This document shows positions 19,351-26,757 of a DNA stretch of 42,464 nucleotides, piece by piece. This DNA is from Lachnospiraceae bacterium (GTDB lineage Bacteria; Bacillota; Clostridia; Lachnospirales; Lachnospiraceae): NCBI GenBank assembly GCA_016291655.1, contig JAEEYF010000035.1:1-42464 (forward strand), written 5' to 3'. A program made the position numbers and the translations under genes. The notes under the pieces were generated by a model. The model was not told the DNA's origin and did not search any database. It was given only the letters and a program-made list of their open reading frames with translations. The first letter of the stretch is position 1. Each line of letters opens with the position of its first letter.

Positions 19351-20828
19351 TACATATTATAAAATACAGTTTCAACTTTAGCCTTGCCCGCTGCTCCGAA
19401 ATAAATCCCTTCAGCCGAAACATCAGTTCCGACCACCGCAGACAGGACATTTACACCGTCATTGACAAACACCTCCAGTGTGTACCCGTCGGACAGAATG
19501 CGGAGTTTCAGGTTTCCGTCCCCTCTGTCCCCGTACAGCACACAGCTTCTTTCGTTAAAGCGTTCTCTTTCGGTGCCGTCCTTGGATCTGTCAATTGTAA
19601 GCGTCTTTTTTTCCGGATCGTAAACCAAGAGTGTTACGCAGCCGCCGCCCTCCGCAAGTCCGATACTGAACTCCGAGTATCGTGTCTCTCCTTCTTCGGG
19701 AGAAACCTCAACCGTCATATCAAAATTGCGTCCTTTGATCCTTTCGTTTCTGCTTAGATCATCGTCCAGGGCAAATTTCAATCTTGTTTCGCCTTTACGA
19801 TAGGCCTCTATTGCCTTTACAGGTTCCTGAACAAGACGGTCGCCTTTAAAGGAAATGCTCCTCGGAATGCTCATTGTACCGTAGAACATACGGTTTTTCT
19901 CATTATGTCTCAAAGCATCCCAGTTCTGAAGCCATCCTATCATCACTTTGCTTCCGTCAGGCATGTTCAAAACCTGAGGCGCATAGAAATCCGTGCCGTA
20001 GTCCAGACACTGTTTCGTTTTGGGCTTGAATTCCCCTTCAGGTTCATCGCATGTGATGCAGACGGTCTGATTGCCGTCACAAAACTCAGGTTCCATATTT
20101 CTTATCTCCTGAGGGCTGAAGACCAGGACTCTTTTCCCCTGCATAGAGAAGTAATTGGGGCATTCCCACATTCTTCCCAGTTTGCCGTTGCACTTCAGCA
20201 GGCAGCCGACATAATTCCAGTTAATGCCGTCTTTGCTTTTGAATTCAAGCAACTGACCGTCCTTGTCCGCATCACAGCTTCCCACAATACACCCATAGTC
20301 CCCGTCCGGTCTTTCAAAAACCGTCGGATCTCTGAAATCAAGCTTGGAAGCTCCCTCCGGAAGATCCTTGGTCTCGATGACCGGATTATGTTCATATTTC
20401 TTGTAATCAATTCCGTCACCGAAAGCAACACATTGCTGCTGAACGGTCATATCATTACCGTTTTCGTCTTTTGTCACGGAAACGCCCGTATACATGAGCA
20501 TCTGCCTGCCATCCTTCAGGGTTATGGCCCCTCCGGAAAAACATCCCTCATGGTCATAGGTGCTGTCGGGAGCCAGCGCTGCCGGCAGATAGTCCCACTT
20601 TACGAGATCACTGCTGACAGCATGCCCCCAATGCATTTTTCCCCAATTCGTGTCATAAGGATAGTATTGATAGAACAAATGAAACTTGCCCTTGTAAAAC
20701 GAAAATCCGTTAGGATCGTTCATCCAACCCACTCCCGGTGTGAGATGGTACTGCGGTCTGTTCAGCTTTGAAATGTCCCTTAAAGCTTCCGCTTCATACC
20801 TTCTCGCTCTCTCAAGCGTGTATTCCAT
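19350..20828 (-). CDS. cytosolic GH32 beta-fructosidase (sucrose/sucrose-6-phosphate hydrolase type)
   Basis: Releases fructose from beta-fructosides by a retaining mechanism. The 492-residue protein has the five-bladed propeller motifs with all three catalytic acids: nucleophile D38 in WMNDPNG, transition-state stabiliser D167 in FRDP, and acid/base E222 in WECPN. A C-terminal beta-sandwich follows. No signal peptide is present. It lies 17 nt after the binding-protein gene in an ABC operon, not beside a PTS, so imported unphosphorylated fructo-oligosaccharides or sucrose are the likely substrates. The start follows GGAGG. Confidence 0.93.
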   Translation of the reverse strand: MEYTLERARRYEAEALRDISKLNRPQYHLTPGVGWMNDPNGFSFYKGKFHLFYQYYPYDTNWGKMHWGHAVSSDLVKWDYLPAALAPDSTYDHEGCFSGGAITLKDGRQMLMYTGVSVTKDENGNDMTVQQQCVAFGDGIDYKKYEHNPVIETKDLPEGASKLDFRDPTVFERPDGDYGCIVGSCDADKDGQLLEFKSKDGINWNYVGCLLKCNGKLGRMWECPNYFSMQGKRVLVFSPQEIRNMEPEFCDGNQTVCITCDEPEGEFKPKTKQCLDYGTDFYAPQVLNMPDGSKVMIGWLQNWDALRHNEKNRMFYGTMSIPRSISFKGDRLVQEPVKAIEAYRKGETRLKFALDDDLSRNERIKGRNFDMTVEVSPEEGETRYSEFSIGLAEGGGCVTLLVYDPEKKTLTIDRSKDGTERERFNERSCVLYGDRGDGNLKLRILSDGYTLEVFVNDGVNVLSAVVGTDVSAEGIYFGAAGKAKVETVFYNM

Positions 20829-20845
20829 AATTCGGTTTCCTCCGA

Positions 20846-22501
20846 CTATTGTGCCTGCTTGTATCTGTCATATGCCTGCTGGTAGATCTTGAGCAGTTCG
20901 TTCATACCACAGTTTTTATCAAGCATATTGAGATAATTGTTCCACTCTTCATCGCCGGGGCCTCCGTCCTTAAGCCAAAGACCTTCCTGCTCGGAAACGG
21001 TTCCCTCAAATATCTGCTTGTATCTGTCGATCTCATCAAGCTCTTCCTTGGTGAAAACGCAGTCGATGGGATAAGTAACCGTGCTCTTTACATAGGGCTT
21101 CATCCACTTATAGTAAAGATCCTCAAGACGGACGATAGCTCTGTCTTCCATATAGAACACTTCATTATAGTACTTGCTGAGGATGAGCTTGGGTCCGTAT
21201 ACTTCATTAACGCTCTTAAGTTCACCGGCGCTCTTTCCGAATTTTGCCCTGCTTTCTTCGTCTGTGATCGAAAGCCACATGCCCTTATCATCTTTCTCTG
21301 TAAAGTAGGTACCGATAGGACCGTACTGAAGCTGCATTACAACTTCACCGTCATACCACTTGTCAAAGAAGGAAAGTAAAGCTTTGGGATTCTCACATAC
21401 ACTTGTAATGTTCAGATTCCCCGAGTTTACGGCTCCGCCGTCACGCACTGTAACATTGTATGTTCCGTCGGGACCCGCAAGAACGGGAAGGAAAACATAA
21501 TCCTTGGAGTAATCTCCCATTACCTCCTCGATGTACCACCAGGTAGCAACACCGACACGGCCGGAAGAGCACTTGGAAATGAGCTGGGAGGTTCCCTGAG
21601 AGAACATCTCAATATCCATAAGCCCCTCTTTGTACCAGTCATGGAAATAGGTAACCGCATCACGATAATTGTCGGTCGCACATACAAACTCGCATTTTCC
21701 GTCATCCTTAAGGATCAGATCGTTACATACATCATTGGGCCAGTTAGTAAAGCCAAAGCCCGCATAAAAGATGTTCTGTCCCCAGCACCACTGGTCGAAG
21801 CCCGTGCTCATAGGGATCGTGCTTCCGGGAGCGTTGCCGTAGAATTTTGCGGACATATCGTTATCCTTGAAAGCCTTGAGCGCTGTGTGAAGCTCATCAA
21901 GAGTTGTGGGCACGGGGAGACCGAGATCATCGAGCCACGCCTTGTTGATCATGGAAAACTGAGGAATTGTATAGATGCTGTAATCAACATCGGTACCGAT
22001 ACCTGCCGTTCCCATCTGTTCTGCTGCGGGAAGTCCGTAAATTTTACCGTCTGACATGGTAATTGCGCTTTTTATATCGGGATTTTCCGCAAGAATGCGA
22101 GTAAGGTTAGGCATTACACTCTCATTGATATAAGGTGTAAGATCGATGAAAACACCGTCTTCACCATAGGTTGAAATATCATAGTTATTAAAACCGATCC
22201 CCATAAAAGCATCGGGAAGCTGTCCGCCTGCGATCCTGATGTTTACCTGCTCTGCAAGTGAATCGCTCATCGTATCCCATTCAATGGATATACCTGCTTC
22301 CCTGGCAAGTTCGTTAAGTACAACATTTCCGTCATAACCGGAACTTAACGATGACATACCACCCATAATATAGAAATCTGTCTGTTTTTCCGATTGATTG
22401 TTATTTTTATTCTGCTCTTCCTCCTTTTTACCGCAGCCTGACAAAACAAGAGATGCAGCAACCGCAAAAAGCAGTATGTTACGTACAAATGACTTCTTCA
22501 T
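20846..22501 (-). CDS. extracellular solute-binding lipoprotein of a CUT1 ABC importer
   Basis: The likely sugar receptor of the importer. The 551-residue precursor has a lipoprotein signal (MKKSFVRNILLFAVAASLVL then lipobox LSGC), so it is anchored to the outer face of the membrane. The large size and the sequence style match the LplA/YtcQ-type binding proteins for oligosaccharides. The frame is open 9 codons upstream, but the ATG at 22501 follows GAGAGGAGAATTGAAA and gives the signal peptide. The next gene upstream is a permease, 41 nt away. Fructan oligosaccharide is the inferred ligand from context. Confidence 0.9.
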   Translation of the reverse strand: MKKSFVRNILLFAVAASLVLSGCGKKEEEQNKNNNQSEKQTDFYIMGGMSSLSSGYDGNVVLNELAREAGISIEWDTMSDSLAEQVNIRIAGGQLPDAFMGIGFNNYDISTYGEDGVFIDLTPYINESVMPNLTRILAENPDIKSAITMSDGKIYGLPAAEQMGTAGIGTDVDYSIYTIPQFSMINKAWLDDLGLPVPTTLDELHTALKAFKDNDMSAKFYGNAPGSTIPMSTGFDQWCWGQNIFYAGFGFTNWPNDVCNDLILKDDGKCEFVCATDNYRDAVTYFHDWYKEGLMDIEMFSQGTSQLISKCSSGRVGVATWWYIEEVMGDYSKDYVFLPVLAGPDGTYNVTVRDGGAVNSGNLNITSVCENPKALLSFFDKWYDGEVVMQLQYGPIGTYFTEKDDKGMWLSITDEESRAKFGKSAGELKSVNEVYGPKLILSKYYNEVFYMEDRAIVRLEDLYYKWMKPYVKSTVTYPIDCVFTKEELDEIDRYKQIFEGTVSEQEGLWLKDGGPGDEEWNNYLNMLDKNCGMNELLKIYQQAYDRYKQAQ

Positions 22502-22542
22502 TTTCAATTCTCCTCTCTCAGAGATCACTTAAACAATAATAA

Positions 22543-23436
22543 TTAACCTTTAATGGCTCCCGACAGGAAGCCTTTTTCAAAATGTTTTTGTACAAACGGG
22601 TAAATGATCAGCATAGGGAGCGCAGCAACTATGATGGATGAGAATTTAATACTCTCCGTAAGTTTGTTAAGCTCCGCATAACCACCCGAAACAGTGCTGG
22701 CTTGCGAGGCCGAAGCCGAACTTCTGATCAGAATGTTCCTAAGCACCAAAGGAAGCGGTGCCATATCAGAATTCAAATAGATCAGGGAAGTAAACCAGTC
22801 GTTCCAGTAAGCCACCATGCCAAACACGGTCATAACCGCCAGAATGGACTTGCTTAAAGGCAGTACGATGCTCCAAAAGATCCTAAGATAGGATGCTCCG
22901 TCTATCTGTGCAGCTTCCATCATGTCCTTTGGAATACTTGTTTCAAAGAAATTCCTCATGATGATCACATTGGCAACCGAAACACCACCGGGCAAAAGCA
23001 ACGCCCATATGGTATTCATCAACCCGGTATTCTTAACAACCAGATAGGTGGGAACAAGTCCGCCCCCAAAATACATGGTCACTACAAAAAACAGACTGAT
23101 GAACTTTCTTCCCGGCATCTCATGTCTGCTCAAAGGAAATGCAACGAGCAAGAGCATTAACACCGAGTAAACGGTTCCCGCGACAGTATATTTTATGCTG
23201 TTGAAATAACCCGTAAAGATCTTTGAGTCGGCAAAAACAGCTTTGTAACCCGCAAGTGAAAATCTGCTGGGCAGCAGGAAGGTCTTTCCCGCATAAACGT
23301 CGTAGGGGTCCGAAAAGGACGCCGTCAGTATATAGTAGATGGGATATGCCACAATAAGGGTTACAATTGCGGTCAGTGCCACGAGAACCACATCGCTTGC
23401 CTTGTCGGTCAATCCCGAAGAAGCTTTTTTCTTCAC
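22543..23436 (-). CDS. ABC sugar permease, YtcP/AraQ type
   Basis: One of two membrane subunits of the importer. About 297 residues with six transmembrane segments and the EAA loop EAAQIDGASYLRIFWSIVLPL that docks the ATPase. Several non-ATG starts are possible. The GTG at 23436 is preferred because a full GGAGGTGA lies 8 nt before it; a TTG at 23451 would place this ribosome site inside the gene. It follows the other permease by 18 nt. Confidence 0.92.
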   Translation of the reverse strand: MKKKASSGLTDKASDVVLVALTAIVTLIVAYPIYYILTASFSDPYDVYAGKTFLLPSRFSLAGYKAVFADSKIFTGYFNSIKYTVAGTVYSVLMLLLVAFPLSRHEMPGRKFISLFFVVTMYFGGGLVPTYLVVKNTGLMNTIWALLLPGGVSVANVIIMRNFFETSIPKDMMEAAQIDGASYLRIFWSIVLPLSKSILAVMTVFGMVAYWNDWFTSLIYLNSDMAPLPLVLRNILIRSSASASQASTVSGGYAELNKLTESIKFSSIIVAALPMLIIYPFVQKHFEKGFLSGAIKG

Positions 23437-23454
23437 CAACGTCACCTCCAACGA

Positions 23455-24375
23455 TCAAATAAAGCTGATATCCGACGCTTTTTTGGATATCTTGTTAACT
23501 GCAAACAAAAGAATAATGTTTATCACCGTATTGAAGAGTCCTATTGCCGTTGAGTAACTGTACTTGGCTCTTTCAATACCCTGCTCATAGACATAGACCG
23601 CGATCACATCACTTGTGGATTTGTTCAGATCCGTCTGGAGCAGCCATACCTTTTCAAAACCTATGTTCATAATACTTCCCACCGTCATGATCAGCATAAT
23701 GATGATGATCGGAACAAGCTGAGGGAGATCGATGTGAAGTATCCTCTTAAACACCGATGCTCCATCCACCTTAGCGGATTCGTAAAGTGCCGGATCCACC
23801 GTGGAAAGTGTCGCGATGTAGATTATCGTTCCCCATCCCGCTTCCTGCCAGATTCCCGAAGCAATGTAGATAGTTCTGAAGGCTGAAGCTTCAGTCAGAA
23901 AATCGATGGAAGTTCCCGAGATCAGATTGATCAAACCACCGTAAGGGCTTAAAAAGATCCTTATCATACCGCATACGACCATGCTTGAAATGAAGTGAGG
24001 CGCATACATTATCGTCTGTACTGTTCTCTTGTACCTTTTAAATCTGAGCTGATTGACTATCAGCGCGATTATGATCGGAACCGGGAAACTCCATAATATG
24101 CTGTACACATTAAGAAGGATCGTATTCTTGATCATTCTGCCGAAGGTTGGAAGGGAAAAGAACCTTTTAAACCATTCCATGCCTACCCACTTACTTCCCG
24201 TAAATCCCCTGCTTGCCTTAAAATCTCTGAAAGCGATCTGGATGCCGTACATGGGAATGTACTTATATACGATCGTGATCGCCACCGGGATCAGCAGCAT
24301 CAGGTACAGTTCCCTGCAGGCTACGACCTTCTTCATCGTCCTTTGTATTGAATTTGCTCTGTGCGTGGTAAGCAT
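23455..24375 (-). CDS. ABC sugar permease, LplB type
   Basis: Partner permease of the importer. About 306 residues, six transmembrane segments, EAA-loop equivalent ESAKVDGASVFKRILHIDLPQL. The frame is open 34 codons upstream into the promoter and operator, but the ATG at 24375 follows AGAGGAGGGCTAT and is the real start. It is the first gene of the transporter-GH32 operon. No ATPase gene is in the operon; systems of this type usually borrow a shared MsmX-like ATPase encoded elsewhere. Confidence 0.92.
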   Translation of the reverse strand: MLTTHRANSIQRTMKKVVACRELYLMLLIPVAITIVYKYIPMYGIQIAFRDFKASRGFTGSKWVGMEWFKRFFSLPTFGRMIKNTILLNVYSILWSFPVPIIIALIVNQLRFKRYKRTVQTIMYAPHFISSMVVCGMIRIFLSPYGGLINLISGTSIDFLTEASAFRTIYIASGIWQEAGWGTIIYIATLSTVDPALYESAKVDGASVFKRILHIDLPQLVPIIIIMLIMTVGSIMNIGFEKVWLLQTDLNKSTSDVIAVYVYEQGIERAKYSYSTAIGLFNTVINIILLFAVNKISKKASDISFI

Positions 24376-24410
24376 ATAGCCCTCCTCTTGATCTGAAACG
24401 ATGTCATCGC

Positions 24411-24432
24411 CGTCACTCGTGAAACGTTTCAT
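24411..24432. promoter_or_regulatory. LacI-type operator of the transporter operon
   Basis: Contains the perfect 12-bp palindrome TGAAACGTTTCA (24420-24431) just downstream of the -10 box. The 18 bases 24411-24428 are identical to the start of the site at 26694. The central CG and AAACGTTT core are typical for LacI-family proteins; the adjacent regulator is the obvious candidate. Confidence 0.8.
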
Positions 24433-24447
24433 AACTAACCGAAGCAT

Positions 24448-24477
24448 ATAATACCACCACCCGCCCAAGGTTGTCAA
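24448..24477 (-). promoter_or_regulatory. promoter of the transporter-GH32 operon
   Basis: On the minus strand: -35 TTGACA (24472-24477), 18-nt spacer, -10 TATTAT (24448-24453). The palindromic operator follows 16 nt after the -10 box, so a bound repressor would block initiation. Confidence 0.78.
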
Positions 24478-24560
24478 TACCTTTTTAGTATCATGCTGTA
24501 ATTATTTATGTTACTGACCTTCGTTTTTGTGTATTTTTCACAAAAATTAACACTTATGAC

Positions 24561-24604
24561 TCATGAAATTTTCATGAAACGTTCTGTTTACATTTCACGT
24601 TTCT
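24561..24604. promoter_or_regulatory. operator-like cluster at the lacI-type promoter
   Basis: Three related elements: a 17-bp palindrome TCATGAAATTTTCATGA (24561-24577), TGAAACGTTCTG (24575-24586) just before the -35 box, and TTTCACGTTTCT (24593-24604; reverse complement AGAAACGTGAAA) between -35 and -10. They are imperfect copies of the TGAAACGTTTCA site, which suggests autoregulation. Confidence 0.55.
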
Positions 24605-24615
24605 TCGCTTATAAT
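24587..24615 (+). promoter_or_regulatory. promoter of the LacI-type regulator and fructokinase
   Basis: TTTACA (24587-24592), 17-nt spacer, TATAAT (24610-24615), followed by AGGAGG and the ATG at 24651. Confidence 0.8.
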
Positions 24616-24650
24616 CAAATGTGCTCAAAAACCAACAGGAGGTCTTAATA

Positions 24651-25646
24651 ATGGCAAAAAGCAAATCAGCGCCTACAATGAAGGACGTTGCCAGGGAATC
24701 CGGTGTTGCTCTTGGTACCGTATCGAAAGTCATCAACGGTATTCCGGTAGGGGAAAGCTACCGCCTTAAGGTCGAAGAGGCCATAAAAAAACTTAATTAC
24801 AGAGTCAACAATTATGCAAAGGGACTTAAAAGCAATCACACCAACACGATCGCTGTCATCGTTCCCAATCTTATCAATCCCTTTTTCGGAAAGCTTGTAC
24901 ATTATATAAATGTTTCCCTTTCCGAAGCCGGCTATCAGATGCTCGTATGCTCTACCGACTATAACCCTGTAACGGAACAGAATGTTGTTATCATGGCTGA
25001 GCAGAAAAAGGTGGACGGTATCATCTGTCTTTCCTACAATCCACGGCTTCAGGTCAGTGATGATATCCCTTTTGTTTCCATTGACAGATACTTCGGAGAA
25101 AACATCCCCTGCGTGACAAGTGACAACTTCGGAGGCGGCACCATGGCAGCCAACAGGCTCATAGCAAACGGCTGTCGCCATCTTGCTTTCATGAGGATAG
25201 GTTCCCCTCTTTCAAACGAAACCAACAAACGAAGCGACGGTTTTGTGAGTGCCTGTCAAGCCGCAGATGTGGAGTACTCTCTGAAGATATTGAATGACGG
25301 TGACTCCTACGAACTGTTCCGTGATTTTCTTAAGGAACACTTTAAAAACGGAAAGCTCGACTTTGACGGCATATTCTGTGTAACCGACTCTTTGGAGCAT
25401 TCTATAGAAGGAATGCTTACGGAAATGGGTTTGAAAGTTCCCCGGGATGTACAGCTCATAGGCTTCGACGGAACAAGACGTTTCGGCGATATGGAACTAT
25501 GTTGTTCAACAATCGTTCAACAGGTGGACAAGCTTGCTTCAACCTGCGTTGAAATGGTACTTAAGGAGGACAGAGACAATCTTCCGACTCTGGTCTGCCT
25601 CCCTGTTCAATATGCTTACGGAAGAACAACGATCGACAAAACATGA
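24651..25646 (+). CDS. LacI-family transcriptional regulator of the fructan locus
   Basis: A 331-residue repressor. The N-terminal helix-turn-helix is TMKDVARESGVALGTVSKVI (about residues 9-28), followed by the hinge helix region (AKGLKSNHTNTIAVIVPN). A periplasmic-binding-protein-like sensor domain fills the rest (about 60-331). The ATG at 24651 follows ACAGGAGG; the frame is open 10 codons upstream without a ribosome site. It is 16 nt from the fructokinase gene and divergent from the transporter operon. Operators of one type at three promoters support local control. The effector is probably a fructose-containing sugar, by context only. Confidence 0.93.
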   Translation: MAKSKSAPTMKDVARESGVALGTVSKVINGIPVGESYRLKVEEAIKKLNYRVNNYAKGLKSNHTNTIAVIVPNLINPFFGKLVHYINVSLSEAGYQMLVCSTDYNPVTEQNVVIMAEQKKVDGIICLSYNPRLQVSDDIPFVSIDRYFGENIPCVTSDNFGGGTMAANRLIANGCRHLAFMRIGSPLSNETNKRSDGFVSACQAADVEYSLKILNDGDSYELFRDFLKEHFKNGKLDFDGIFCVTDSLEHSIEGMLTEMGLKVPRDVQLIGFDGTRRFGDMELCCSTIVQQVDKLASTCVEMVLKEDRDNLPTLVCLPVQYAYGRTTIDKT

Positions 25647-25662
25647 TCGAAAGGACAAGACT

Positions 25663-26673
25663 ATGATCGATATACTCAGTATCGGCGAGGTTTTGATAGA
25701 TCTGATCAAAACCCCTGCCACACAACCTCAAAAAAACGTTGATCTGATCTCACCGCTTCCCTCTTACACCGCGTTTCCCGGCGGAGCACCGGCAAATCTG
25801 GCGGTAGCCGCTTCAAGGCTCGGTTCCAAAACCGCTTTTATCGGAAAAGTCGGAAACGATTACTTCGGACGTTTTCTGTGCGATACCCTGAAGGCTGATT
25901 CCGTCGATACGGATTCTCTTTTCTTTTCCGAGACCTCGCCGACTACCTTGGCGGTCGTGTCCGTTGATGACAAAGGAGAACGCAGTTTTTCATTTTACAG
26001 AAACGGTTCTGCGGACACACTTCTCACTGCAGAGGAAGTATCAAAGTGCCGCCTTTTTTCCGAAACAAAGGTACTGCATTTCGGAAGCGTAAGCCTCACT
26101 CATCCTTCTTCCTCCGCCGCTGTATTTAAAGCACTCGAGCTGGCAAAAGAAAAGGGAGTTACAATAAGTTACGATCCCAATTACAGGCCCGCTTTGTGGA
26201 GCGATAAGTCAAAAGCCGTGAATGCCATGCTCTCTCCCCTTTCCTATGTTGACCTTTTAAAGGTCTCCGACGAAGAGCTTCCCATCCTTACAGGGACCCA
26301 TGACGTTTTCAAGGGAGCAAAGCTTCTCTCCGAGCAGGGACCTGCTCTTGTTCTTGTGACCCTCGGTCCAAAAGGCGCTTTTATCTACAAAAAAAATGCT
26401 TCCGAATTCACTGCAACGATTCCCGGGTATGTATGTAAAGTTGCGGACACCAACGGTGCGGGTGACACATTTTTCGGTGCTTTTCTTTCCCGTTTTACTG
26501 CAGTTGAAAAGAACGAAGCACTTTCGGAGGACTACTTAAAAAAGGCTGTTGCATTTGCAAACAAAGCAGCCTCCATTACAACCTCCCGTCACGGGGCCAT
26601 CCCCGCAATGCCCTATTTATCGGAGTTTCAAGGTATCGACGAGGATTTTGGTTTTCGCATTGACAAATTTTAA
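25663..26673 (+). CDS. PfkB-family fructokinase
   Basis: Phosphorylates free fructose with ATP, giving the sugar phosphate that enters glycolysis. The 336-residue protein has the first ribokinase signature (GGAPANLAVAASRLG, from residue 40) and the second signature DTNGAGDTFFGAF with catalytic base D268. The frame is open far upstream into the regulator gene, but the ATG at 25663 follows AAAGGA and matches the family start. It is cotranscribed with the LacI-type regulator. Fructose is the best substrate guess given the GH32 genes; related kinases act on other sugars. Confidence 0.9.
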   Translation: MIDILSIGEVLIDLIKTPATQPQKNVDLISPLPSYTAFPGGAPANLAVAASRLGSKTAFIGKVGNDYFGRFLCDTLKADSVDTDSLFFSETSPTTLAVVSVDDKGERSFSFYRNGSADTLLTAEEVSKCRLFSETKVLHFGSVSLTHPSSSAAVFKALELAKEKGVTISYDPNYRPALWSDKSKAVNAMLSPLSYVDLLKVSDEELPILTGTHDVFKGAKLLSEQGPALVLVTLGPKGAFIYKKNASEFTATIPGYVCKVADTNGAGDTFFGAFLSRFTAVEKNEALSEDYLKKAVAFANKAASITTSRHGAIPAMPYLSEFQGIDEDFGFRIDKF

Positions 26674-26688
26674 ATCACATGTTATATT
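26660..26688 (+). promoter_or_regulatory. promoter of the surface lipoprotein-GH32 pair
   Basis: TTGACA (26660-26665), 17-nt spacer, TATATT (26683-26688). The -35 box lies inside the last codons of the fructokinase gene. The operator begins 5 nt after the -10 box. Confidence 0.72.
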
Positions 26689-26693
26689 TTTTT

Positions 26694-26715
26694 CGTCACT
26701 CGTGAAACGTTACAT
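26694..26715. promoter_or_regulatory. LacI-type operator of the lipoprotein-GH32 pair
   Basis: Contains TGAAACGTTACA (26703-26714), one mismatch from the perfect palindrome at 24420. The first 18 bases are identical to 24411-24428, including flanking bases outside the palindrome, which suggests that one site was copied from the other. Confidence 0.75.
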
Positions 26716-26757
26716 GCCAACCAAAAAATCCAATCAAACAATAATTTGGAGGTATAT

